A stretch of DNA of 24,460 nt from JAPSGM01 sp036556985 (lineage in GTDB: Bacteria; Chloroflexota; Limnocylindria; QHBO01), in NCBI GenBank assembly GCA_036556985.1, contig DATBIK010000069.1, positions 1 to 24,460 of the forward strand. Reading direction: 5' to 3'. A model generated the notes under the pieces. The model had not been told where the DNA came from and ran no database searches. It saw only the letters and a program-made list of their open reading frames with translations. Each line of letters opens with the position of its first letter. The stretch's first letter is position 1. This document shows, piece after piece, positions 1 through 7,077 of the stretch. The translations under genes and the position numbers were made by a program.

Positions 1-1790
1 CGCTCCTCCTCGAAGAACATGTGCTCGGTGCGGCACAGTCCGATGCCCTGCGCCCCGAAGGCGCGTGCCCGCTCGGCGTCACGCGGGTAGTCGGCGTTGG
101 CCCACACCTGCAAACGCCGAATCTCATCGGCCCAGCCCAGCAGCGTGGCAAGGTCGTGCTCGTCCTCGAAACGGGCCTCGATGGTGGGCAGCTCGCCAGC
201 GAAGATCTCGCCGGTGGTGCCGTCGATGCTGATCATCTCGCCCTCGCGCACGACCGTCTCGCCGGCGCGCATCTCGCGCCTCGCATAGTCGATGCGCAGC
301 GACTCGGCGCCGGCCACGCATGGCAGGCCCATGGAGCGCGCCACCACCGCCGCGTGGCTGGTGGCGCCGCCGCGCGCCGTGAGCACGCCCAGCGCGGCCA
401 GCATGCCATGCACGTCGTCCGGGCTGGTTTCGATCCGCACCAGGATCACCGGGTCGCCGGCTGCCTTGGCCTCCACCGCCCGATCGGGGTCGAAGATCGC
501 CTTGCCAGTGGCGGCACCCGGGGAGGCGTTGAGCCCCTTGGCGAGGAAGCGCTCTCCCGCCTTCGCCTTCGCCGCGTCGTCGAAGCGCGGCAGCAGGAGC
601 TGCACGATCTGCGCCGGGTCGACGCGCTGCACCGCCTCGTCGCGCGTCAGGATGCTCTCGTTGGCCATGTCGACCGCGATCTTCACCGCCGCCGGCGCCG
701 TGCGCTTGGCGGAGCGGGTCTGGAGCATGTACAGCTTGCCGCGCTCGATGGTGAACTCGAGGTCCTGCACGTCGCGGTAGTGCTGCTCCAGCCGCTGGGC
801 GATGGCCTCGAACTCGCTGTACACCTCGGGCAGCTCGTCGCGCATCTGGCTGATCTTCTCCGGCGTGCGCACGCCGGCCACCACGTCCTCGCCCTGCGCG
901 TTGGTCAGGTACTCGCCGTACAGCACCTTCTCGCCGGTGTTCGGGTCACGGGTGAAGGCCACGCCGGTGCCCGAGTCGGCGCCCATGTTGCCGAACACCA
1001 TGGTCACCACGTTCACCGCGGTGCCCAGGTCGTGCGGGATCCTGTTGAACTCGCGGTAGTCGTGCGCCCGCTTGCCGAACCAACTGTCGAAGACGGCGCG
1101 CGCCGCGAGCTCCAGCTGCCTGTACGGGTCCGTCGGGAACGGCTCGCCGGTCTTCTGGCGGACGATCTCCTGGTAGCGGCCAGCGATGCCCTTCAGGTCG
1201 TCGGCGCCGAGGTCGGTGTCCAGCTTCGCCCCGCGCTCCGCCTTGAGCGCCTCGAACGGCTCGTCGAACTCAGTGGCCGGAATGTCGAGCACGATGCGGC
1301 CAAACATCGCCACGAAGCGACGCCAGGCGTCGTAGCCGAAGCGCTCGTTGCCGGTGAGCTGGATCAGACCCTGGACGGTCTCCTCGTTCAGCCCCAGGTT
1401 GAGGACGGTGTCCATCATGCCGGGCATGCTGAACGCGGCGCCGGAGCGGACGCTGACCAGCAGCGGGTTGGCCGGATCCCCGAACCCCTTGCCGGTCTCC
1501 TGCTCGAGCGCATGCATGTGGGCCAGCACGTCGTCCCACAGGCCCGGTGGCAGCTCCTTGCCGGCCGCGTAGTACGCGTTGCACGCCTCGGTGGTGATCG
1601 TGAAGCCCGGCGGGACCGGCAGCCCGGCGTTGGTCATCTCGGCCAGGCCGGCGCCCTTGCCGCCCAGCAGCCGCCGCATCCCGGCATTGCCCTCGGGGAA
1701 GGTGTAGATCAGCTTGCCGGGCGTGCCATCCGGTGCCGCGGTGGCGGCGCTGGCGGACTTCGTGCTGCGCTTGCGGGTGGTGCTGGCCAT
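1..1790 (-). CDS. ppdK: Pyruvate, phosphate dikinase, N-terminal two thirds (runs off the left edge)
   Basis: The enzyme interconverts pyruvate + ATP + Pi and PEP + AMP + PPi in the cytoplasm. About 596 residues are visible of roughly 880-900 in the family. After a Lys/Ser/Ala-rich N-terminal tail (about 25 residues), the ATP-grasp region follows (LLGGKGAGLAEM near residue 40, then VRSGAAFSMPGMMDTVLNLG). The phosphohistidine swivel domain carries GGATSHAAVVAR with the catalytic His at about residue 479 (bases 354-356). The start of the PEP/pyruvate barrel (GLCRTEHMFF) sits at the very edge. The catalytic Cys of the C-terminal domain lies outside the window. The start ATG at 1790 has GGAGG 12 nt upstream and a good -10 element. 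The truncation is caused by the window edge, not by mutation. The long plus-strand frame opposite this gene is a GC shadow. Confidence 0.97.
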   Translation of the reverse strand, partial: MASTTRKRSTKSASAATAAPDGTPGKLIYTFPEGNAGMRRLLGGKGAGLAEMTNAGLPVPPGFTITTEACNAYYAAGKELPPGLWDDVLAHMHALEQETGKGFGDPANPLLVSVRSGAAFSMPGMMDTVLNLGLNEETVQGLIQLTGNERFGYDAWRRFVAMFGRIVLDIPATEFDEPFEALKAERGAKLDTDLGADDLKGIAGRYQEIVRQKTGEPFPTDPYRQLELAARAVFDSWFGKRAHDYREFNRIPHDLGTAVNVVTMVFGNMGADSGTGVAFTRDPNTGEKVLYGEYLTNAQGEDVVAGVRTPEKISQMRDELPEVYSEFEAIAQRLEQHYRDVQDLEFTIERGKLYMLQTRSAKRTAPAAVKIAVDMANESILTRDEAVQRVDPAQIVQLLLPRFDDAAKAKAGERFLAKGLNASPGAATGKAIFDPDRAVEAKAAGDPVILVRIETSPDDVHGMLAALGVLTARGGATSHAAVVARSMGLPCVAGAESLRIDYARREMRAGETVVREGEMISIDGTTGEIFAGELPTIEARFEDEHDLATLLGWADEIRRLQVWANADYPRDAERARAFGAQGIGLCRTEHMFFEEE

Positions 1791-1800
1791 GCGACGGAAC

Positions 1801-1836
1801 GGCCTCCGTGTCTCAATCGGGGAAGGACTGATTGTA
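1801..1836 (-). promoter_or_regulatory. ppdK promoter -10 and ribosome binding site
   Basis: On the minus strand TACAAT (1831-1836) is a near-consensus -10 element in the 83-bp gap between the HTH gene and ppdK. No convincing -35 hexamer lies 16-18 nt further upstream. GGAGGCC (1801-1807) is the Shine-Dalgarno for the ATG at 1790. This suggests ppdK is transcribed separately from the glyS cluster. Confidence 0.55.
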
Positions 1837-1873
1837 CCGACTGGCCGCGTCCCGGCTGACCAGGCGCCTTCGA

Positions 1874-2266
1874 TCAGCGGCGAGCGCGCAGGCGGCGCCG
1901 CCCGGGCTCGCGGTAGCGGACCTCGACCAGCGGCCACAGGTCGTCCAGCGCCACGCGATAGTCGCCCGCCACGCGCTGGGCGCGCAGCCGGCCCAGACGG
2001 ATCAGCCGCCGGACGTGCTCCGGGTGAAAGCCCAGCACGGCGGCGGCCTGGCGCACCGACATGGCAAGGGCTGGCAGCTCGACCGGCCGATCGTCCGGCA
2101 GCCCGGCGAGCGCCACGGCCATGGCCTTGGCGCGGTCGGCGGTCAGGGCGATGGCCTCAGCGTCCGGCCGGCGCATCGCGGCATGCAGGGCAGCGGCCAG
2201 GCGCTCGCGCAGCTCGCCGGCGGTGGCCACCGAGCGCACGCCGCCGAGCGCCGCCCGGCCGGTCAT
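1874..2266 (-). CDS. Small MerR/excisionase-type helix-turn-helix protein
   Basis: This is a 130-aa protein. Its C-terminal half has the shape of an excisionase/MerR-like winged HTH: a helix-turn-helix (SVRQAAAVLGFHPEHVRRLI), then a short wing (RLGRLRAQRVAGDYRV) and a helix (ALDDLWPLV). A basic tail rich in Arg follows. The N-terminal half (about 70 residues) is Ala/Leu-rich and probably helical, with no family I recognise. The ATG at 2266 overlaps the TGA of the TPR gene (ATGA), which is why I prefer it over the longer in-frame start at 2311 inside that gene. It is the last gene of a glyS-TPR-HTH unit. A DNA-binding role is inferred; the target is unknown. Confidence 0.72.
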   Translation of the reverse strand: MTGRAALGGVRSVATAGELRERLAAALHAAMRRPDAEAIALTADRAKAMAVALAGLPDDRPVELPALAMSVRQAAAVLGFHPEHVRRLIRLGRLRAQRVAGDYRVALDDLWPLVEVRYREPGRRRLRARR

Positions 2267-3012
2267 TGCAGGCTGACCCAGCCCCGTCGGAAGGCGGTTT
2301 CGAACAGCCACGGCCAGCCCGCCACCAGCCGGCCGAACCAGCCGGCGCGCGAGCGGTACAGCCGGCGGGCCTTCTCGGTGAGCCGCGATCGCTCGGCCGA
2401 TCCCAAGGCGGCGGTCAGCTGGCGAAGCTCGCGGAACGCTTTCGATTCGTCGCCGGCCAGCCAGTGCGCCTCGGCCAGCGCCTCGCGCGCCGCGGCGTCC
2501 CCCGGCCGCAGCTCGGTCGCCGTCGTGGCCGCTGCCAAGGCCTCGCGCACGTCGCCGCTGCGGGTGAGCGCCCGCGCCAGGGCAAGCTGTGCATCGGCAT
2601 CCGCCGGATCCAGCCGCACGGCACGTCGGGCCGCTTCAGCAGCCTGCCCGGTCTCATCTGCGCTCAGCCGCTCCCCCGCCTCGGCCAGCGCCCAGTCACG
2701 CTGCCGCGGGTCGTTGCGCGCCAGCCGCCCGTACTCGGACGCGGCATCGTGGTGCGCGCCCTCGGCGGCCAGCGTGTCTGCCAGCAGCTCGCGATAGCGG
2801 ATCTCGTCCGGATCGAGCCGCACGGCGTCCTGCGCGTCGCGTTCCGCTTCGGCAGCGCGCCCCATGGCCAGCAGCGCGCGTGCACGCAACTCGTGCGCCG
2901 CGTCGTCGCCGGGTCGCTCGGCAAGCACCGCATCCGCCAGCTGCAGAGCAGCAGGAGCGTCGCCGCGGTCGAGCGCCGCGCGCCCTTCGGCCAGCTGGCT
3001 GGGCGAGGTCAT
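2263..3012 (-). CDS. Tetratricopeptide-repeat protein
   Basis: This 249-aa protein is mostly TPR-type helical repeats. Recognisable repeat ends include AVLAERPGDDAAHELRARAL, AVRLDPDEIRYRELLADTL, AVRLDPADADAQLALARAL and TELRPGDAAAREALAEAH, giving about five repeats over residues 1-200. The C-terminus is different: aromatic and amphipathic (AGWFGRLVAGWPWLFETAF), which may touch the membrane or a partner. No signal peptide is visible. The ATG at 3012 lies 4 nt after the glyS stop; an upstream extension to 3093 would sit inside glyS. TPR proteins are scaffolds, so the partner is not predictable beyond co-transcription with glyS and the HTH gene. Confidence 0.8.
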   Translation of the reverse strand: MTSPSQLAEGRAALDRGDAPAALQLADAVLAERPGDDAAHELRARALLAMGRAAEAERDAQDAVRLDPDEIRYRELLADTLAAEGAHHDAASEYGRLARNDPRQRDWALAEAGERLSADETGQAAEAARRAVRLDPADADAQLALARALTRSGDVREALAAATTATELRPGDAAAREALAEAHWLAGDESKAFRELRQLTAALGSAERSRLTEKARRLYRSRAGWFGRLVAGWPWLFETAFRRGWVSLQ

Positions 3013-3016
3013 GCCG

Positions 3017-4384
3017 TCATGCCGGCTCGGCGCCGCGCGGCACGCCCTGCCACTGCCCGGTGCCGTCCAGCAGCCCCGCCAATCGGGCGGCAACCTGCCC
3101 CAGCGCCACCCGCTCCTGGGTCATCGAGTCGCGCTCGCGGATCGTGGCGGCCCCGTCCTCCAGCGACTCGACGTCCACGGTCACGCAGAACGGCGTGCCG
3201 ATCTCGTCCTGGCGCCGGTAGAGCTTGCCGATCGAGGCGGTGTCGTCGTACATGGCCGCCATCCGTGCCCGCAGGTCTCCTGCCAGCGCGCGCGCCCGCT
3301 CGACCAGCTCGGGGCGGTTGCGCAGCAGCGGCATGACGGCGGCCTTGACCGGCGCCAGCGTCGGGCGGATGCGCAGCACGACGCGCTTCTCCTTCTCCAG
3401 CTGCTCCTCGCTGTAGGCATCGAGCAGCACGGTCAGGACCGCGCGATCGACGCCCATGGCCGGCTCGATGACGTACGGAGTGACGTGCTCGCCGCTTGCC
3501 TCGTCGAAGATGGTCAGCCCCTTGCCCGAGCCGGCGGCATGAGCCTGCAGGTCGTAGTCGAAGCGATCGGCGATGCCCTCCAGCTCGGACCAACCCATCG
3601 GGAAGGCGTACTCGATGTCGGTGGTCTGCCGCGAGTAGTGGCTCAGCTCATCGGCCTCGTGCGGCCGAAGTCGAAGGCGGTCGGCGCTGACGCCCAGATC
3701 ATCGGTCCACCAGCGCAGGCGCTCTTCCACCCAGTAGGCAAACCAGCGCTCCTCCTCGGAGGGATGGATGAAGTACTCCATCTCCATCTGCTCCAGCTCG
3801 CGGTCGCGGAAGATGAAGTTGCCCGGCGTGATCTCGTTGCGGAAGCTCTTCCCGATCTGTGCGATCCCGAACGGCAGCTTCTTGCGGGCTGTGGTCGCCA
3901 CGTTGTCGAAGTTGACGAAGATGCCCTGGGCGGTCTCCGGGCGCAGGTAGGCCACGCTGGCGCTCTCCTCGACCGGCCCGACGTGGGTCCTGAACATGAG
4001 GTTGAACTGGCGGGCCTCGGTGAGGGTGCCTTTACTCCCGCAGTTCGGGCAGGCGATCTCGGACGGCGGGCCCTTCAGGTCGTCGGCCCGGAAGCGGAGC
4101 TTGCAGCTGCGACAGTCGACCATGGGGTCGCTGAAGCCGCCGACATGTCCGCTGACTTCCCAGACGCGCGGGTTCATGACGATGGCCGCATCCAGGCCCA
4201 CGATGTCGTCCCGCAGCCGGACCATCGATCGCCACCAAGCCTGCTTCACGTTGTTCTTGAGCTCCACGCCCAGCGGGCCGTAGTCCCAGAAGCCGCCCAT
4301 GCCGCCATAGATCTCGCTCGACGGGAAGACGAATCCGCGGCGCTTGGCGAGGGAGACGATGGCCTCCATGTTCGGGGCGGGCAC
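3017..4384 (-). CDS. glyS: Glycyl-tRNA synthetase, homodimeric class II type
   Basis: It charges tRNA-Gly with glycine. The 455-aa protein is the single-chain alpha2 (archaeal/eukaryotic-like) form rather than the GlyQ/GlyS heterotetramer. Evidence: the family N-terminus (SLAKRRGFVFPSSEIYGG), a zinc site with Cys at 91, 94, 112 and 115, motif 2 around FRNEITPGNFIFRDRE (181-196), motif 3 with EPAMGVDRAVL (307-317), and a C-terminal anticodon-binding domain. The first start is GTG at 4384; the ATG five codons in (4369) matches the usual family N-terminus and is an equally likely true start. Neither has a well-placed Shine-Dalgarno (AGGAG lies 13 nt before the GTG). It heads a unit with the TPR and HTH genes. 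I see no T-box leader. Confidence 0.97.
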   Translation of the reverse strand: MPAPNMEAIVSLAKRRGFVFPSSEIYGGMGGFWDYGPLGVELKNNVKQAWWRSMVRLRDDIVGLDAAIVMNPRVWEVSGHVGGFSDPMVDCRSCKLRFRADDLKGPPSEIACPNCGSKGTLTEARQFNLMFRTHVGPVEESASVAYLRPETAQGIFVNFDNVATTARKKLPFGIAQIGKSFRNEITPGNFIFRDRELEQMEMEYFIHPSEEERWFAYWVEERLRWWTDDLGVSADRLRLRPHEADELSHYSRQTTDIEYAFPMGWSELEGIADRFDYDLQAHAAGSGKGLTIFDEASGEHVTPYVIEPAMGVDRAVLTVLLDAYSEEQLEKEKRVVLRIRPTLAPVKAAVMPLLRNRPELVERARALAGDLRARMAAMYDDTASIGKLYRRQDEIGTPFCVTVDVESLEDGAATIRERDSMTQERVALGQVAARLAGLLDGTGQWQGVPRGAEPA

Positions 4385-4446
4385 GGGCTCTGCACGGCTC
4401 CTGCTGCAACAGCTGTTGATGGACCGATGCCTGGGCTGGGCCGTCG

Positions 4447-4452
4447 AGTCTA
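4447..4452 (-). promoter_or_regulatory. Possible -10 element for glyS
   Basis: TAGACT on the minus strand matches TANNNT and would start a leader of about 55 nt. No good -35 is present. The leader also contains a perfect 12-bp palindrome, CAACAGCTGTTG, at 4407-4418. Support is weak. Confidence 0.3.
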
Positions 4453-4510
4453 CCCCAGGAGCGCTCGAGGTCGCCGGTCGGGCACCGGATCGGGTGCGCC
4501 GGCTGCATTG

Positions 4511-4524
4511 AGCGATATATCGCT
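4511..4524. promoter_or_regulatory. Perfect 14-bp palindrome, likely operator
   Basis: AGCGATATATCGCT reads identically on both strands and stands out as an AT-rich core in very GC-rich DNA. It lies in the recO-glyS gap, about 130 bp upstream of the glyS start and 60 bp past the recO stop. A dimeric winged-helix repressor site is a reasonable reading; sites with this general shape are typical of PadR-like regulators. No binding protein can be named from the window. Confidence 0.45.
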
Positions 4525-4564
4525 AGTGATGTATCCGTTGACAGGCTCGGTTGGGTCCAGTCAA

Positions 4565-4599
4565 GCCGGTCACCGACGTCGCATCATGGCGTGACCGGC
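4565..4599 (-). terminator. Hairpin spanning the recO stop codon
   Basis: GCCGGTCAC (4565-4573) and GTGACCGGC (4591-4599) form a perfect 9-bp stem with a 17-nt loop that itself contains the palindrome CGACGTCG. The recO TGA (4584-4586) is in the loop. There is no U-tract, so it could be a tail-less terminator or an mRNA-stabilising structure. Confidence 0.4.
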
Positions 4600-5384
4600 G
4601 CCCCACGGGATGCCTCGCGCGCCGCCACCTCCTCGAGGAAGTCGCGACTGCGCAGCTCGCGCTCGAGGACGGCCGACACGGTCTCGTGGAGGAGCCGCTC
4701 CACCTCGCGATGCACGGCCGCCGGCAGCCCCAGCCGCAGCACCTCGGTGAGCGGGCTGCGCTGGAGGTGGCGCATGACCTTCAGCGCGTCGGCGCTCAAC
4801 GCACGGGCGTTCATGGCCGCGTGGGCGCACTCCGGGCCGAGCACGCCGCCACCCACCGCGGAGAAGGCGTTCCCTTCCGGGCCGATCTCCGCGCCGCATT
4901 CCAGGCACTGCGTCAGCTCCGGCCGGAAGCCCATCGCGTCGAGGAGGGCGAGCTCGAACCAGCGCGCCACGACCTCGCGACCCACCTCCCCGGGCGCGGC
5001 GTCGAGGGCCGACAGCCCCTGGGCCAGGAGCAGGAACGCCCCGCGTGAGTCTGCGGCGCCCTCGCAGAAGCGGTCGGCGAGCTCCACGAGGTACCACGCG
5101 GCCGCCGTGGAGTGGAGGTCGTCACGCAGGCCGAGGTGCGGCTCCTCCAACGCCACCTGCGTCACGATGTCGAACGTGCGGCCCACCGCCAGGACGAGGT
5201 GGACGTCGCTGAACGGCTCCAGTCCCCCGCCGAGCCGGGAGCGCGGCCGGCGGATCCCCTTCGCCACCACGCGCAGCTTCCCGTGGTGCGGGGTCAGCAC
5301 GGTGAGGACCCGATCGGCCTCGCCGAGGTCCATGCTGCGCAGGACGATCGCCTCGGTCTTGTAGAGACGCGCGCGGGGGCTCAT
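4584..5384 (-). CDS. recO: DNA repair protein RecO
   Basis: RecO works with RecR (and RecF) to load RecA on SSB-coated single-stranded DNA. The 266-aa length is normal. The N-terminal OB-fold is clear (YKTEAIVLRSMDLGEADRVL, then GKLRVVAKGIRRPRSRLGG), followed by the helical domain. The zinc-ribbon region begins with CLEC (C160, C163) but the second half reads GPECAH (C186, H188) instead of a standard C-x-x-C, so the metal site looks degenerate. The start ATG at 5384 overlaps the stop of a five-codon upstream mini-ORF (ATGA). It is transcribed divergently from the polyprenyl synthase gene. Confidence 0.95.
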   Translation of the reverse strand: MSPRARLYKTEAIVLRSMDLGEADRVLTVLTPHHGKLRVVAKGIRRPRSRLGGGLEPFSDVHLVLAVGRTFDIVTQVALEEPHLGLRDDLHSTAAAWYLVELADRFCEGAADSRGAFLLLAQGLSALDAAPGEVGREVVARWFELALLDAMGFRPELTQCLECGAEIGPEGNAFSAVGGGVLGPECAHAAMNARALSADALKVMRHLQRSPLTEVLRLGLPAAVHREVERLLHETVSAVLERELRSRDFLEEVAAREASRGAPVTP

Positions 5385-5404
5385 CGGTCCGCGCTCATCG
5401 GTCC
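5381..5404 (-). repeat. 10-bp tandem direct repeat with mini-ORF at the recO start
   Basis: TCATCGGTCC occurs at 5381-5390 and again at 5395-5404. On the minus strand this duplicates the recO start context GGACCGATGA. The upstream copy creates the mini-ORF M-S-A-D-R-stop, whose TGA overlaps the recO ATG, so ribosomes ending it could re-initiate on recO. Confidence 0.5.
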
Positions 5405-5455
5405 AGCGGGCACGGACGTACCGGGGTCATGGCACGGCTGCTCACGGGGCTCGGG

Positions 5456-5461
5456 TACCCT
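5456..5461 (+). promoter_or_regulatory. Leaderless-type -10 element for the polyprenyl synthase gene
   Basis: TACCCT (TANNNT) ends 6 nt before a GTG at 5468, the spacing expected if the transcript starts at the first base of the GTG. No Shine-Dalgarno precedes that GTG, which agrees with leaderless translation. No -35 match is evident. Confidence 0.45.
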
Positions 5462-5467
5462 TCCGGC

Positions 5468-6499
5468 GTGGACATCAGGACCGAGTTTACCGACCTGCTC
5501 GGCGACATCGAGAACGAGATGCGGAGCGTCCTCGACGAGCGGGACGACCACGCACGTCCGCTGTACGAGATGCTCGCCTACCACCTCGGCCTCGACCAGC
5601 CGGACGGGCCGCGTGGCAAGCGCATGCGCCCGCTGCTCGGCCTGCTCGCCTACCAGTCGATCACCGGCGACTACCGCGCCGCGCTGCCCGGCGCCGCGGC
5701 GGTGGAGCTCGGCCACAACTTCAGCCTCGTCCACGACGACATCGAGGACGCCGATCGCGAGCGACGCCATCGGCCGACGCTGTGGGCGATCTGGGGGGTG
5801 CCGCTCGCCATCAACGCCGGCGACGCCCTGTTCGCGCTGTCGCGGCTCGCCCTCTATCGGCTCCTCGGGGACGGCTTCAGCGAGCGGCGGGTCCTGGCTC
5901 TCATGCGGGTCTACGACGAGACCTGCCTCGCGCTGTGCGAGGGCCAGTTCCTGGACATCAGCTTCGAGCGGCGCACCGACATCACGGTGGACGAGTACCT
6001 GGAGATGATCGGGCGCAAGACGGCCGCGCTGGTGGGGGCATCGGTCCAGGCCGGGGCCATCCTGGCCACCGATGACGCCGCCACCATCGAGGCCTACCGC
6101 GCCTTCGGCTACCACCTGGGCCTCGCCTTCCAGATGGCCGATGACGTGAAGGGCAGCTTCTGGACCTCGGCCGACTCGGGCAAGCCGGAGGCCGGCGACA
6201 TCCGCAAGCGCAAGAAGACGCTGCCGCTGGTCTGGGCGCTCGAGCACGCGTCGGAGGCCGATCGCGCGAGGCTGGCCGAGATCTACGCCATCGGCCAGTC
6301 CGAGACCGATGAGCCGATGCCTCCGGGCGAGGTCGACGAGGTGCTCGCGATCCTGGAGCGCAGCGGGGCGCGCGAGCAGGCGCTCGCCGAGGCGCGTCGC
6401 TACCGCGATCTGGCGCTGGAGGACATCGGCTCATTGCCCATCGGCGACGGGCCGCGTGCGGAGCTGCGCGCGCTCGTCGAGTCGGTGATCGCGCTGTGA
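5468..6499 (+). CDS. Trans-polyprenyl diphosphate synthase (IdsA/GGPP synthase-like)
   Basis: It condenses isopentenyl diphosphate with allylic diphosphates to make C15-C40 prenyl chains. The 343-aa protein shows GKRMRP (50-55), the first Asp-rich motif DDIED (90-94), and a second motif reading ADDVKGSFW, i.e. DDVKG (225-229) instead of DDxxD. The Gly at the last position recalls the DDxLG form of many actinobacterial-type GGPP synthases; the nearby DIRKRKKTLPL is the usual downstream motif of that group. Product length cannot be read from sequence. I choose GTG 5468, placed right after a leaderless-type -10; an ATG at 5429 would add 13 residues. The stop overlaps the tspO start (GTGA), so the two are co-translated. 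Confidence 0.9.
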   Translation: MDIRTEFTDLLGDIENEMRSVLDERDDHARPLYEMLAYHLGLDQPDGPRGKRMRPLLGLLAYQSITGDYRAALPGAAAVELGHNFSLVHDDIEDADRERRHRPTLWAIWGVPLAINAGDALFALSRLALYRLLGDGFSERRVLALMRVYDETCLALCEGQFLDISFERRTDITVDEYLEMIGRKTAALVGASVQAGAILATDDAATIEAYRAFGYHLGLAFQMADDVKGSFWTSADSGKPEAGDIRKRKKTLPLVWALEHASEADRARLAEIYAIGQSETDEPMPPGEVDEVLAILERSGAREQALAEARRYRDLALEDIGSLPIGDGPRAELRALVESVIAL

Positions 6500-6972
6500 G
6501 CGGCCGCGGGTGGCGCAGCCTGGCGGGCTGGGTGGCGCTCAGCTTCGTGCCGGCGGTCATCGGCGCGCCGTTCCCGGCGCCGGAGTGGTACCGGCAGCTG
6601 CGCAAGCCCTCCTGGAGCCCGCCGGCGTGGCTGTTCGGCCCGGTCTGGACGCTGCTCTACGCGCTCATGGGCGTCGCCGCCTGGCTGGTGGCGACCGGTG
6701 GCCGGGCGGGCGGTCGCGGTGCGGCGCTCGGTGCGTTCGGCGCACAGCTGGCCCTGAATGCCGCGTGGACGCCGATCTTCTTCGGGCTCCGGCGCCCCGG
6801 GCTGGCGCTGGCCGAGATCATGGCCACGCTGGGGGCCGTGGCGGCGACGGTTGCCCTCTTCCTCCGGCAGCGGACGCTGGCCGGCGTGCTGCTGCTGCCG
6901 TACCTGGCCTGGACCTCGTTCGCCACCCTGCTGAACGCCGCGATCTGGCGCCGCAACAGGGACCTCGGCTAG
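6496..6972 (+). CDS. tspO: TspO/MBR (tryptophan-rich sensory / translocator) family membrane protein
   Basis: TspO proteins are five-helix membrane proteins that bind porphyrins, cholesterol-like ligands and other hydrophobic compounds; bacterial members take part in tetrapyrrole and oxidative-stress control. The 158-aa protein has the family core WYRQLRKPSWSPPAWLFGPV, followed by WTLLYALMGVAAW, a helix with LNAAWTPIFFGLRRPGLA, and a final helix with YLAWTSFATLLNAAIW. All agree with the family pattern of Trp and Pro positions. The GTG start at 6496 overlaps the TGA of the prenyl synthase gene, pointing to a functional link with isoprenoid or pigment metabolism. After its stop, 6973-7077 is a convergent gap with no clear terminator. 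Confidence 0.93.
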   Translation: MSGRGWRSLAGWVALSFVPAVIGAPFPAPEWYRQLRKPSWSPPAWLFGPVWTLLYALMGVAAWLVATGGRAGGRGAALGAFGAQLALNAAWTPIFFGLRRPGLALAEIMATLGAVAATVALFLRQRTLAGVLLLPYLAWTSFATLLNAAIWRRNRDLG

Positions 6973-7077
6973 GGATCGACCACCGGCATCGACTCGCGAT
7001 ACCGAGCTCGGGTGGAGCAGCCTGCGAGGCCAGCACGCGAAGGGCTGCGAACCCAAAGACGACCATCCGGTGCCGAC

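Noticed and set aside
21..1859. 612-codon open frame on the plus strand
   Set aside because: It lies opposite ppdK, its translation is His/Arg/Ala/Leu-rich without domains, and ppdK motifs are unequivocal. It is a GC-content shadow.
4385..4583. T-box or other riboswitch upstream of glyS
   Set aside because: No AGGGTGGNACCGCG-like antiterminator or specifier structure is visible; only short palindromes.
2864..4594. 576-codon plus-strand frame opposite glyS
   Set aside because: No recognisable domain; the minus strand has all glycyl-tRNA synthetase motifs.
6973..7077. Bidirectional terminator between tspO and the CNNM gene
   Set aside because: Only a loop-less CCGAGCTCGG palindrome and a 6-bp GCAGCC/GGCTGC stem with a 20-nt loop are present, with no U-tract on either strand.
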